Source: Streptomyces thinghirensis
Lineage (GTDB): Bacteria; Actinomycetota; Actinomycetia; Streptomycetales; Streptomycetaceae
Length of the DNA: 64,000 nt
Direction of reading: 5' to 3'
Assembly (NCBI GenBank): GCA_021502835.1
Contig: JAKFGP010000013.1
Span: forward strand, 1 to 64,000
The stretch's first letter is position 1; each line of letters begins with the position of its first letter. The notes beneath the pieces are model-generated. The model was not told the origin of the DNA. It made no database searches and worked only from the letters and a program-made list of their open reading frames with translations. Position numbers and translations under genes: made by a program. Below, piece by piece: positions 39,707 to 49,876 of this stretch.

Positions 39707-41347
39707 ATGCAGCACGACCGAGCCGGAAAGCCGGCCGGCCCCGAGGACCTGATCGACGTAGCCCGGCTGGTGACGGCGTACTACGCCCTGCACCCGGACC
39801 CGGCCGAGCCGGGGGCAGCGCGTGGCCTTCGGCACGTCCGGGCACCGCGGCTCGTCCCCGCGGCGGCGTTCAACGACGACCACATCGCCGCCACCAGCCA
39901 GGCCATCTGCGAGTACCGCACCGCACAGGGCACCGACGGCCCGCTCTTCCTGGGCGCCGACACGCACGCCCCTGTCCGAGCCGGCGAGGATCACCGCACT
40001 GGAGGTGTTCGCGGCTAACGACGTGACCGTCCTCGTCGACACCGCGGACGGCTACACCCCCCACCCCGGCGGTCTCGCACGCCATCCTCACCCACAACCG
40101 GGGCCTGTACCTCGGGCCTCGCCGACGGAGTGGTCGTCACCCCGTCGCACAACCCGCCCGGCGACGGCGTTCGTACAACCCGCCGAACGGCGGCCCCGCG
40201 GTTCCGACGCCACCTCCTGGATCCAGGACCGGGCCAACGAGATCATCGCGGCCGGCCTGAAGGACGTCACCGACGTGCCCCACGCCCAGGCGCTCGCCGC
40301 GCCCGGCACCCGGCCGCTACGACTTCCTCGACGCGTACGTCTCGGATCTGCCGAGCGTCCTGGACCTCGACGCGATCCGGTCGGCGGGCGTGCGGATCGG
40401 CGCCGACCCGCTGGGCGGCGCCCCGTCGCGTACTGGGGTCGCATCGCCGAGCAGCACCGCCTCGACCTGACGGTGGTCAACCCGCTCACCGACCCCACCT
40501 GGCGGTTCATGACGCTGGACTGGGACGGCAAGATCCGCATGGACTGCTCGTCGCCGCACGCGATGGCCTCGCTCATCGAACAGCGCGACCGCTTCACCAT
40601 CGCCACCGGCAACGACGCGGGACGCCGACCGGCACGGCATCGTCACCCCCGACGCCGGGCTGATGAACCCAACCACTACCTCGCCACCGCGATCGCCTAC
40701 CTCTACGCCCACCGCACCGAGTGGCCCGCCGACGCCGGCGTGGGAAAAGACGCTGGTGTCCTCCGGCATGATCGACCGGGTCGCCGCCGACCTCGACCGG
40801 CGGCTGGTCGAAGTACCCGTCGGCTTCAAGTGGTTCGTGGACGGACTGGTCGATGGCACGCCTCGAGCTTCAGGCGGCGAGGAGTCCGCCGGGGCGTCCT
40901 CCTGTGCCGGGATGGTTCGGTGTGGACCACGGACAAGGACGGCATCATCCTGGCGCTGCTCGCCTCGGAGATCACCGCGGTCACCGGCAGGACGCCCTCC
41001 GAGCACTACGCCGCCCTCACCGCCCGCTTCGGCGAACCCCCTACGCCCGCATCGACGCGCCCGCGACCCGCGAGGAGAAGGCCCGCCTGGCCAAGCTGTC
41101 CCCGGCCCAGGTCACCGCCGACACCCTCGCGGGGGAGCCGGTCACCGCCGTGCTCACCGAGGCACCGGGCAACGGCGTGGCCATCGGCGGCATCAAGGTG
41201 ACCACCGAGAACGCCTGGTTCGCGGCCCGCCCCTCGGGCACCGAGGACGTGTACAAGATCTACGGGGAGTCGTTCCTCGGGGCGGACCACCTCCGGCAGG
41301 TGCAGGACGAGGCCAAGCTCGTCGTCCTCGCGCGCCTGGGCGGCTGA
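39707..41347 (+). CDS. pgm: Phosphoglucomutase (alpha-D-glucose phosphate-specific)
   Basis: About 546 residues with a strong ggagg site before ATG 39707. Motifs appear in order: [21 protein letters not shown]-like [32 protein letters not shown], the phosphoserine loop [70 protein letters not shown], the magnesium loop in frame-corrected [45 protein letters not shown], the sugar-binding [10 protein letters not shown], and the phosphate-binding [16 protein letters not shown]. It interconverts glucose 1- and 6-phosphate for glycogen, trehalose and cell-wall precursor supply. Confidence 0.93.
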
Positions 41348-41373
41348 CGCCGCACCGGCCCCCTCGAACCGGA

Positions 41374-41403
41374 CCCGGGCCGGTCAGCGACGACCGGCCC
41401 GGG
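41374..41403. terminator. Bidirectional hairpin terminator after pgm
   Basis: cccgggccggtc (41374-41385) pairs perfectly with gaccggcccggg (41392-41403) around agcgac, between the converging pgm and LysR genes. Confidence 0.88.
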
Positions 41404-41416
41404 CGTGCCGCGCACA

Positions 41417-42396
41417 TCACGGCCGGGCGCGCTCGCCCCGTGGGTGGGAGCGCAGGGCCCACGCCGGTGTCCAGACCTCCGTGTCGAGACGAGCGGACGG
41501 CCGGGAGGCGAGGTAGGCACGCAGGACGGTCAGCGCGGGGTGCGGGTTGTCGGCGTGCCAGAGCAGGGAGTGCGGGTAGAGCGGGCGTCGGGTCGGGAGG
41601 GGGATACGTCGCAGATCGTGGACGGCGGGCCAGACGAGGGGAGTCTGCTCGCTGAGGAAGGTCGCGACGGTCGAGGACTCGGCGATCGTGTCGAGGAGCC
41701 CCTCGACGCCGAAGTCGGGGCCGATCGCGTCGATGGCGAGCCCGAACTCGGCGGCGAGCGCGTCGTAGTAGGCCGACCACTCGGTGCCGGGGGACGTTTC
41801 GGGCATCCAGATGCGGTGACCGGAGAGCTGGGCCGGGGTCACCGCCCGGGCCCTCAGCGAACTCGTGGGCGGGGCCGGTGAAGAGGTGGAGCGGCTCGTC
41901 GAAGACGGGCGGTGGCCTCGACACCGTCGGGAAGGGTGCTTCCCGGCATGGTGACGCAGCGGAAGGAGGCGTCGATCTCCCCGGACCGGATGGCGGTCAC
42001 GGCCGCGTCCGCGTCGACGTGGAAGAGGGTGACGACGTCGAGGTCGACCTCGGGGTGGGCCCGGTGGAAGTCGCGCAGCACCCCGGCCATGGAGAGCCGT
42101 CTGCCGATCACGTCGACCCGCAGCGGCCGCCGCCCCCCGGCCGCACCGAGGCGGCGGCCCGCTCCGCGGTGGCGAGGAGCGCACGCGCGTGCGGGAGGAA
42201 GGCCTGCCCGTCGATGGTGAGCCGCGATCCCGCGGGTGCGGGTCAACAACGCCACCCCGAGGTCCCGCTCCAGTGCGGCGACACGCTTGGAGACGGCCTG
42301 CTGGGTGATCGCCAACTCGGCGGCGGCGACCTGGAACTGTCCCGCCTCCACGACGGCGACGAAGGTGCGTACGGCGATGAGATCCACGGCGGTCAT
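41417..42396 (-). CDS. LysR-family transcriptional regulator
   Basis: [40 protein letters not shown] and [14 protein letters not shown] give the winged helix. The effector domain includes [80 protein letters not shown] and [20 protein letters not shown]. The C-terminus reads [20 protein letters not shown] and GERARP. About 325 residues. The target is not obvious: the divergent neighbour is a methyltransferase starting about 90 bases away at 42486. Confidence 0.87.
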
Positions 42397-42485
42397 CTTA
42401 GGATTACAACCAGGGGTTGTACGCCCGGGATGGCCGCCCTCCGAAACCGGGTGCGCCGTCGGGGCGGTTGTGCGAGGCTCCGCCG

Positions 42486-43225
42486 GTGGACCGACAGAGG
42501 ATCTCCAGACTCGCCCATGCCGATCACCCGATCGCGGCCCCGTTCGACGACGACCCGGTACGCCGGCTCCCTTTCACGTGGCGTCCCACATGGCGACGCG
42601 CGCGTCCTCGACCTGGGCTGCGGAGGGGGAGAGTGGCTCCTTCGCGCCCTCGCCGAACACCCCCGGGGCTCACGGCCGAGGGCGTCGACATCTCCGAGAT
42701 CTCGCTCGCACACGCCCGGGGAGACGGCGGACCGGCTCGGCGTGCGGGACCGCCTGGTCCTCCACCGTCAGGAAGCCGCACGATTCACCGCCCTGCACCG
42801 GTTCGACCTCGTCCTGTGCGTCGGCGCTCGCACGCCTTCGGCGGTCTGCTAGCCACCCTCGCGGCCGCACGCCGGCACCTGGCGCCAGGGGGCCGGGTCC
42901 TGGTCGGTGACGGCTTCTGGAGGGCGAGCCGTCCGCCGAGGCCATCGAGATGCTCGGGGACCTCACCGATCTGCCGACCACGTTGGAGCAGGTGGTCGCC
43001 GACGGCTGGACACCCGTCGGCGGGCATGTCAGTACCGCGGGGAGCTCGACGACTACGAGTGGTGCTGGACCGGGTCGCTGGCCTCCTGGGCCCTGGACCA
43101 CCCCACCGACCCGGACAGTGCGCGAGCACTCGAGGCGGCCACCACCCACCGCGACGGATGGCTTCGGGTCTACCGGGACGCGCTGGGCTTCCTCTGCCTC
43201 GTCCCTGCGCCCCACGGGCGACTGA
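42486..43225 (+). CDS. Class I SAM-dependent methyltransferase
   Basis: GTG 42486 starts DRQRISRLAHADHPIAAPFD. The SAM-binding motif is DARVLDLGCGGGEWLLRALA. Then follow GVDISEISLAHAR, DRLVLHRQEAARFTALHRFD, LVLCVG, AFGGLLATLAAARRHLAPGG, RVLVGDGFW, EAIEMLGDLTDLPTTLEQVV, ADGWTPVGGHVST, LDDYEWCWTGSLASWALDHP and TDPDSARALEAATTHRDGWL. About 245 residues, ending LRPTGD. This is a Rossmann-fold methyltransferase of the Methyltransf_25 kind. The substrate is unknown. Four indels were corrected. Confidence 0.85.
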
Positions 43226-43347
43226 GTGGCAGGACCACGGAGTTCTGCCGGTCGGACGGGCTGTTCTCCGGTTTTCTCCGGTGTTCCCGGATTTCGGGGG
43301 TAGACGGGCTGGCGTAACGGTCAAGGCTCAGGAAGAGGGCGGATCGG

Positions 43348-43786
43348 ATGGACGTGGCTGCCCGAATGGGGACCAGCTGAGAAACGAGCTGGTCAAAGTT
43401 TCGGCAGAGTACGAGGGCATGCCCGGCGACATCGCCCGGGGCCGCGAGCTGGCCCGGAGGTTCCTGGCGCGGGTGCGGGCGGCGCAGGGCCTCCCGGTGT
43501 CCGACCGCGCGACGGACCTGGTGCAACTGGTGGTCAGCGAGTTGCTGACGAACGCCTGCAATACGCGCCCGGCCCCTCACTGGTCGACCTGGAGCTGGCC
43601 GAGGACCGGGTGGAGGTCACGGTGTGGGACAGCGATCCGGTGCTGCCGGTGGCCGAGAGCACGGACCCGGGACGGATCGGCCGGCACGGGCTGGAGATAG
43701 TCATGGCCGTCTGCCAGAGCTTCGAGGTGCACCGGGAACCGGTCGGCAAGCGCATGAGGGCCGCGGTACGGCTCGCCGACGCGTGA
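43348..43786 (+). CDS. Anti-sigma factor serine kinase-type ATPase (HATPase_c_2)
   Basis: About 145 residues from ATG 43348. ELVKVSAEYEGMPGDIARGR, ELARRFLARVRAAQGLPVSD and RATDLVQLVVSELLTNAC (the N-box) lead to SLVDLELAEDRVEVTVWDSD, the DxD equivalent of the G1 box, then DPGRIGRHGLEIVMAVCQSF and VGKRMRAAVRLADA. This is the RsbW/SpoIIAB-like kinase fold used widely in Streptomyces. It may act in partner switching with the PAS/GAF/PP2C phosphatase encoded at 44698, though they are not cotranscribed. Confidence 0.87.
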
Positions 43787-43819
43787 ACGGCACGGCAGCG
43801 CCCTGAGTCGCTCACGGCC

Positions 43820-44540
43820 TCATTTGAGCGCTTCTTCCGCGTCGACCACCTCGGCCGGCCGCGGAGGCCGGATGTCCAGCGGCTCGTCGAAGTCGGCGAA
43901 GGACGTGGTCGTGTCGTACTCGGCGCCCTTGTACACCGCCTTGAGCAGGTACGGCTTGCCCTGCGTGGCGACGTAGAAGCGGTACGCCCCGCCCTTGTCC
44001 TCCTTGTCGGTCACGGTCAGCTCGACCGCCTCCCGGTCGCCGACGCGGGTGGTCCTCCCCTTCTTCGCCGTGCCGAAGGAGACGAAGGGGCGCGTGCAGG
44101 CGGAGAGGCCGTCGCCGGGCTGCGCGGCGTCCACGGGCTTCTTGATCCAGAGCTTCTGCTCGCCGGTGACGCTCGTCCCTCCCTTCCACTTCCGCAAGTA
44201 GGCGCGGTCGGGACGGACGTAGTCGGTCTCGCCGATCCGGATCTGGTCGAGGCGGCCGCCCTCGGACAAGGCGGTCCTCGCGGTGCATCGGCTGTCGAGG
44301 TCGGTCACGAGCCGGATGGTGACGGTGCCGCCCTGCGCCGCGGTGCTGGTGGAGTCGACCCGCACGGACTTCAGCGCCCGCATCGCGGCGTTGGCGTCCT
44401 CGAGCATGAGCGTCGGCGGACCGGTTCCCGCCGGAGCCACCGCCGCCGCACCCCGCCATGAGGGTCCCGGCCAGCAGACAGCTCAGCACGGCCGACGCCG
44501 TGGTCGTGGTCTTCGTCCGCACGAAACCCTCCAGGTACAT
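43820..44540 (-). CDS. LolA/LppX-like lipoprotein
   Basis: MYLEGFVRTKTTTTASAVLS, CLLAGTLMAGCGGGGSGG is a lipoprotein signal peptide with lipobox LMAGC. After one indel the mature part continues LMLEDANAAMRALKSVRVDS, TSTAAQGGTVTIRLVTDLDS, GGRLDQIRIGETDYVRPDRA, YLRKWKGGTSVTGEQKLWIK, DGLSACTRPFVSFGTAKKGR, LTVTDKEDKGGAYRFYVATQ and GKPYLLKAVYKGAEYDTTTS. It ends EEALK. The length and strand pattern fit the LppX/LprG fold, which binds hydrophobic molecules at the cell envelope. The ligand is unknown. Confidence 0.8.
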
Positions 44541-44697
44541 GATCAGCACCGGGAGCCTACCCGACCTCCTCCTCCTTCGGCCCTCCGGAGCGGTCCGTAC
44601 CCGCCCGCTGAGGGAACCTGGCGGGATGGACGGCATCGGAAGGCTGTGAGGGTCGTGACGTCACGCTGGGCGGGCCACCGGGAGGGCGACGAGCGAG

Positions 44698-46551
44698 GTG
44701 CACGAAGAAACGGACGGTGTCCCGGAACCCGACTTCGCCTCGCGCCGTCCTGCAGGCTCTCGGCGCCGGTGTCCTCACCCTCGACCTGTCCGCGCGCATC
44801 ACCTCGGTGAATCCCTGGGCCGAGCACCTGCTGGGGCGCTCGGCGCCGGACATGATCGGACACGACGCGCACGACCTGCTGCACCGGCACGCCGACGGTA
44901 GTCCCGTGCTGCGCGAGCGGTGCGCGCTGCGCAATCCCGCTGCACGGCGTCTCCGCCGAGGAGGGAGGCGAGGAGTACTTCCAGCGGGCGGACGGCACCA
45001 CGGTTCCGATCATCTGGGCCACCACCCCGCTGGTCAGGGACGGCCGGCAGGAAGGGCTCGTGCTGGTCTTCCACGACTTCAGCTCGCACCGAAGCGCCGC
45101 GGAGGAGACCGAGGCGCGCACCGCCGCCCTGGAGGCACTCACCACCCAACTGCACCTGGTGGCCGAGATCTCCACCGTACTGATCCCTCCGAGCACACCT
45201 CCGCCACGCTCCGCCGTCCTCCTGCGGCTGCTGGTGCCGAGCTGGGCCAGTGGGCGCGTCGACGTCTACCAGGGGCAGTCGGACGTCCTGGGCGGGTCGC
45301 CGTCAGCGCAGCAGCACACCCGCACCGGTCGGGACGGCTGAGAGGGCCGGTGACCTCGCTGCCGGACCCGCCCGCGCCGCGCTGACCAGGTTGATCAACA
45401 GTGACCGCCCCGCACCGCTGAGCGCCGAGGACGTGCTGCACGACCCGGGGGCCCCTTCACCGCCACTCACCGCGTGCTGTTCGAACGGCTCGGCGGCCAC
45501 GCGGCTGTCGTCGTCCCGCTCCGCACCAGGCAACGGTCAGCGCGGGATTCTGACCGTGGCGAGGGCGGGGGACCATCCCGCCCACACCGAGGCGGAGGTC
45601 GCCCTGCTGGCCTACATCGGCCGTCGGGTCGGACTGGTCCTCGACAACGCCCGGCTCTACCACGAGCAGCAGAACGTCGCCGAGACCATGCAACGCCAGC
45701 TGCTGACGCCCCTCCCGCAGGTCGACCACCTGCGCATGGCGGCCCGGTACTGGCTCGCCGAGAGCGCCATGGAGGTCGGCGGGGACTGGTACGACGCCTT
45801 CGCTCGCCGACGGTGTCATGGCCCTGGTCATCGGGGACGTGGTCGGGCACGACCTGCAGGCCGCCGCCCACATGGCCGAGGTCCGCAACATGCTGCGCGC
45901 CCTGGCCTGGGACCACCAGGAACCGCCGAGCGTGATCATGGCGGCGCCTCGACGAGGCCGTGACCAACACCAGCGACGCCCCCATGGCCACGCTCGTCTT
46001 CGCCCGTGTCGTGGGCCCCGAGGGTGGGCCCCTGGCAGCTGCACTGGGTCAACGCCGGGCACCCGCCGCCCCTGCTGATCACGCGGGACGGGGAGACCCG
46101 CTTCCTGGAGGGCGGACACGGCCCGCTCATCGGCATGAGCGCCACCCTGCGCCCTCGGTCTGGGCTGGCCCGACACACGTGAGGAACTCCCGCCGGAGAG
46201 CATCCTCCTGCTCTACACCGACGGTCTGGTGGAGAGCCGCGACCGCCCGATCGACCTCGGCATGGCCAAGCTCCGCCACCACGCCGGACTCCCGGCCCCG
46301 CCGGCTGGAGGGGCGGACCATCGACGAGTACTGCGATGAGCTGCTCGACCGCATCGCACCCCGGCGGCGACGACGTCGCCCTGCTCGCCCTGCGCCTGCC
46401 CGCCGCCGGCGTCGGCGCTCCCGGGGACACCGCACCGCCTCCACCGCCCCAGTCCGCGCACAGCGAGGCCACCCCGGACCGGGCCGCTCCCGGCTCCCGC
46501 CGCCAGCAGCCCGAAGTGCGGGACCCGACACACGTAGACCCGGACGAGTAG
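44698..46551 (+). CDS. PAS-GAF-PP2C serine phosphatase (SpoIIE/RsbU family)
   Basis: GTG 44698, about 615 residues. The PAS domain reads AVLQALGAGVLTLDLSARIT, SVNPWAEHLLGRSAPDMIGH, DAHDLLHRHADGSPVLRERC, TVPIIWATTPLVRDGRQEGL and VLVFHDFSSHRSA. The GAF domain has LFERLGGHAAVVVPLRTRQR, AGDHPAHTEAEVALLAYIGR, RVGLVLDNARLYHEQQNVAE. The phosphatase domain has MQRQLLTPLPQVDHLRMAAR, YWLAESAMEVGGDWYDAF (metal aspartate), VMALVIGDVVGHDLQAAAHM, WVNAGHPPPLL, ILLLYTDGLVESRDRPIDLG and GGDDVALLALRLPA. Such enzymes dephosphorylate anti-anti-sigma factors in response to signals. Confidence 0.92.
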
Positions 46552-46625
46552 AGGGCGGACGAGTAGCGGGCAGAGGGGGTGCGGGGACGCGTTCACGTGC
46601 CCGCCCTGCTCCCCCTACTCGTCCG
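46552..46625. terminator. Inverted repeat after the phosphatase gene
   Basis: ggacgagtagcgggcagagg (46557-46576) is complementary, with a few mismatches, to the downstream segment containing cctgctccccctactcgtcc (46605-46624). The arms flank about 28 bases. It is a likely terminator, and its right arm is repeated twice more downstream. Confidence 0.6.
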
Positions 46626-46813
46626 GCGGCGTGCTGCGTGCGGTGGCTGAGCGGGTGCGTTCGACCACGTGCTCGCCCTGCTCCCCCCTACTCGTCCGGC
46701 GGCGTGCTGCGTGCGGTGGCTGAGCGGGTGCGTTCGACCACGTGCGCCCGCCCTGCTCCCCCTACTCGTCCGGCGGCGTGCCGCGTGCGGGTGGCTGAGC
46801 GGGTGCGTTCGAC
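46603..46813. repeat. Three tandem 63-75 base repeats
   Basis: A unit beginning gccctgctccccctactcgt and ending gggtgcgttcgac occurs at 46603-46674, 46675-46749 and 46750-46813. The third copy lacks the last 9-11 bases (cacgtgctc), and copies differ only by small indels and one or two substitutions. No convincing gene crosses it. The near identity suggests recent expansion or a read-level artefact at a strong hairpin. Confidence 0.85.
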
Positions 46814-46906
46814 TTCTGTGGGACGCGGCGGCTCGCGGAGGGTGCCGAGGCGTCCCTCCCACCCACCGGCCCGCCGCACGGCCGGGCCCCCGACCCACGG
46901 AGGGCG

Positions 46907-47738
46907 CTGCCCATCTGCACCACTCTGCGACGGCGTCGACATCTTCTACAAGGACTGGGGCCGGGGCCGCCCGGTCGTGTTCATCCACGGCTGGCCGCTG
47001 AACGGCGACGCCTGGCAGGACCAGCTCAAGGCGGTGGCCGACGCCGGATACCGCGGCATCGCCCACGACCGCCGCGGTCACGGCTGTTCCACGCCGGTCT
47101 ACGACGGCTACCGACTTCGACACCTTCGCCGACGACCTGCACGACCTGATCACCGCCCTCGACCTGCGCGACGTCACCTCGTCGCCCACTCCATGGGCGG
47201 CGGGAGAGCTGGCCCGATACATCGGCTGGCACGTGGCACCGAGCGGGTCCGCTCCGTGGTCCTGCTCTCCGCGATCACGCCGTTGATGCTGCGGGGGCCG
47301 GACAACCCCGAGGGCGTTCCGCAGTCGGTGTTCGACGGTCTCAAGGCCGGCATCATCGAGGAACGCTCGCAGTTCTGGCAGGACACCGCGGTCGGCTTCT
47401 TCTCCGCCGACCGCGACGGCAGCCAGGTCACGCGGGGCAACAAGGACGCCTCTGGTACATGGCGATGGCGCAGACCATCCAGGGCGGCGTCGACTGCGTG
47501 GACGCGTTCGGCACCACCGACTTCCACGAGGACCTGAAGAAGTTCGACGTCCCGACCCCTCGTCGTCCACGGTGACGATGACCGGATCGTCCCCATCGAC
47601 GCCACGGGCCGCAAGACCGCCCGGCTCGTGGAGGGCGCGGAGCTGAAGGTCTACGAGCGGGCCTCCCACGGCATCGCCATGGTGCCCGGCGATAAGGAGA
47701 GGTTCAACGCGGACCTCCTGACGTTCCTCGAGAGGTAA
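46907..47738 (+). CDS. Alpha/beta hydrolase, non-heme chloroperoxidase type
   Basis: About 276 residues. The N-terminus resembles PICTTxDGVDIFYKDWGRG, preceded by a ggagg site. RPVVFIHGWPLNGDAWQDQL, AGYRGIAHDRRGHGCSTP and YDFDTFADDLHDLITALDL lead to VAHSMGGGELARYIG (S nucleophile), VRSVVLLSAITPLMLRGPDN, GVPQSVFDGLKAGIIEERSQ, DCVDAFGTTDFHEDLKKFDV, GDDDRIVPIDATGRKTA (acid) and the histidine in ERASHGIAMVPGDKE. These are the cofactor-free haloperoxidase/perhydrolase-like esterases. The expected initiator codon at 46907 reads CTG, probably an error for ATG. Confidence 0.88.
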
Positions 47739-48239
47739 CCCCGACCCTCGACCCTGACTCCCCGACCCCGGCCCCTCGATCGGCCGCGCCTCGCTCACCC
47801 CGAGCGGCGCGGCCGTCGTCGGTCGTGGGCCGGACCCGCGTGGGTCGAGCCGCCGAAGCGAGGCACGGAAGCCGGTGGGCGCGCGCGCCGGCTCGCCCGT
47901 CCGAGGCACCTGAACGGGCGAGATCGGCACCCGCTCGGCAAGTCCCGCGGCCCCGGCCGCGCCCGGCCGGCCCCGCCGACACGGCGCGGTCCACCGCCCG
48001 GCCCGCCGGCGCCTACCGCCGTACCACTCAAGGAAGTTGACGGAGCGAGGTGTCCGGTCGCACCCGCCGGCCACCGAACGGTGGAGGGACCGCGAGGGCT
48101 CCCTCACCGGACGGGCGTCACCCGGCTGAGCGCCTGAGTGGTGCGAGAGGGACGACTGGCTGACGGTAAATCACGTCGGGGCCGGGTCACCTCAGCTGAC
48201 GAAGCACCAGCTGCCCGGTCGTGACGGAAGGAACCTCAG
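47739..48239. other. Intergenic region, no gene seen
   Basis: 500 bases between the hydrolase and the repeat surface protein. Only the hairpin at 47781-47814 stands out. The open frames on the minus strand here are low-complexity Arg/Gly/Ala translations without homologous features. The last 60 bases, which include ggtaaatcacg, probably contain the promoter of the downstream gene. Confidence 0.6.
47781..47814. terminator. Hairpin after the alpha/beta hydrolase gene
   Basis: cggccgcgcctcgctc pairs with gagcggcgcggccg around accc-c, with one bulge. It lies about 43 bases after the stop codon. Confidence 0.7.
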
Positions 48240-48971
48240 ATGCGTTCTGCCCACATGCTCCTGACCACAGCGGCGGCCTCGGCCGTCCTCGTCCTCGGCG
48301 CACCCGGCGCCTACGCGGCGGTCGGAGGTGACTGGGACCACGACGACTCTTCCTCAGCGGGGAGCACGACAACGGAGGCAAGCACGAGGAGGCCGCGTGG
48401 CGGAATGCATACTGTGGTGGCGGTGCGCTGACCGCGGTGAACGAGGGTGACTGGGAGGGCGGCTCCGCGCAGGGCTCGAGACCCATAAGCAGGACGAGGG
48501 TGAGAAGTCCTGGGGTGGCGGCGAGCACGGCGAGCCGCGGGCGGAATGCACACGGGTGGCGGTGGCGCTGACCGCGGTAAACGAGGGTGACTGGAGGGCG
48601 GCTCCAAGCAGGCTCGGAGACCCACAAGCAGGACGAGGGTGAGAAGTCCTGGGCGGCGGCGAGCACGAGAAGCGCGCGCGGCGGCATGCACACGGGTGGC
48701 GGTGGCGCTGACCGCGGAACGAGGGTGACTGGGAGGGCGGCCCCGGCGGCGGGCTCGGAGACCCAGCAAGCAGGACGAGGGTGAGAAGTCCTGGGGCGGC
48801 GGCGAGCACGAGAAGCCGCGCGGCGGCATGCACACCGGAGGCGGCGGGCTGGACGCGCCGACCACGACCGCGGGCGGACTGGCCGTCCTGGCCGTCGCCG
48901 GGACCGGTCTGTACGCCGTCCGACGCAGGAAGTCGGCTCACGGAACGGCCCGGCCGTGCCGGGCGAGATAG
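48240..48971 (+). CDS. Repeat-containing surface protein with C-terminal membrane anchor
   Basis: MRSAHMLLTTAAASAVLVLG, APGAYAAVGGDWDHDDSS is a signal peptide and mature start. The body is built of about 43-46-residue repeats with the consensus EHEKPRGGMHTGGGALTAVN, EGDWEGG, SETHKQDEGEKSWGGG. The last repeat leads to GGMHTGGGGLDAPTTTAGGL, AVLAVAGTGLYAVRRRKSAH, a single membrane helix followed by basic residues. This arrangement fits a membrane- or wall-anchored protein; a canonical LPxTG is not seen, though LDAPTTTAGG occupies the sorting-signal position. The sortase gene 88 bases downstream is the likely partner. Every repeat copy carries indels. Confidence 0.75.
48381..48860 (+). repeat. 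In-gene repeats of about 137-147 bases
   Basis: Copies begin at about 48381, 48522 and 48661, with a partial fourth at 48804, each starting with a gcacga-type segment encoding H-E-x-P-R-G-G-M-H-T-G-G-G. The middle of each encodes HKQDEGEKSW. They are highly similar, so unequal recombination or assembly collapse could change copy number. Confidence 0.8.
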
Positions 48972-49058
48972 CAGTCGGGCCGCCGCCCAGGCACCGCGTG
49001 GCGGCCCGGCTCGCTTCCCCCACCCTGTCCCGCCCGTGACCCAGTGAGGTGGTCCTCG

Positions 49059-49760
49059 ATGGCAGTCCCCCTTCCCCGCCGACGACGAGCCGGCGCCGAC
49101 CGGGTCCCGCTCGGGCATGACGGTGCTGTTGGCCGTTGCCCTCCTGGTCCTGGCGGTGAGCCTGATCGGAGGTCAACGACACCTCGGCCGACTCCTTCCG
49201 CCCGCCGCTCGCCGCGCAGCCCGGCGCGTCCGCCCCGTCGGCCCCGCCCGCCTCGGGCGAGCCGGAGACGGACCTGCCACGGTCGAAGCCGGTACGCCTG
49301 CGCATCCCGGAGATTCTCCGTCGACGCGCCCTTCACCGACCTCGCCATCGGCGCGAACGGACAGCTCCAGGCCCCGCCCCCGGACGACACCAACCTCGTC
49401 GGCTGGTACGCCAAGGGCGCCTCCCCCGGGGAGGAGGGCACCTCGATCATCGCCGGGCACGTGGACACCAAGACGTCGGCGGCCGCCCTCGCTCGCCTCG
49501 GCCAACTGGAGGAGGGGCGACGTCTTCCACGTCGAGAGAGCCGACGGACGCAGCGGCCTCCTTCGTGGTCGACGGCGTGGAGACCTTCGACAAGGACGAC
49601 TTCCCCAGCAAGCGCGTGTACGGCGACGGGGACCGGGGCCGAGGTACGGCTCATCACCTGCGCGGGCGACTACGACCGCAAGGCCAAGGACTACACGGAC
49701 AACCTGGTGGTCTTCGCACACTCACCTGGAGTCCCGCACGCGCCGTCCGGCGCCCCCGGT
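49059..49760 (+). CDS. Class F sortase
   Basis: MAVPLPRRRRAGAD is followed by a membrane anchor MTVLLAVALLVLAVSLIGG. The extracellular part is SAPSAPPASGEPETDLPRSK, PVRLRIPEISVDAPFTDLAI, GANGQLQAPPPDDTNLVGWY, KGASPGEEGTSIIAGHVDTK with the catalytic histidine, LARLGQLEEGDVFHVERADG, SFVVDGVETFDKDDFPSKRV, and EVRLITCAGDYDRKAKDYTD with the catalytic cysteine, then NLVVFAHL. At about 220 residues it is the size and order of Streptomyces class F sortases. It would anchor a surface protein; the adjacent repeat protein is the obvious candidate. The exact stop is unclear because of an indel at about 49725. Confidence 0.87.
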
Positions 49761-49876
49761 CACCCGCGCAGTGCACATGGTCGCGCGCCCGCGGGCCGGG
49801 CACAGGATCGAGGCACGCCGGCGTCGTATCACCGCGCCGATGTTCAGTTCCGCCCCGCGAAGGAGATGTGCGCAGG

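Noticed and set aside
46593..48107. A 504-residue minus-strand frame through the tandem repeats and the hydrolase gene
   Set aside because: It is antisense to a clearly recognisable alpha/beta hydrolase and consists of repeated low-complexity translation of the repeat units.
48240..48971. The repeats as a CRISPR-like array
   Set aside because: The units are about 137-147 bases, keep a coding pattern, lie within a signal-peptide protein and have no short constant repeats with variable spacers.
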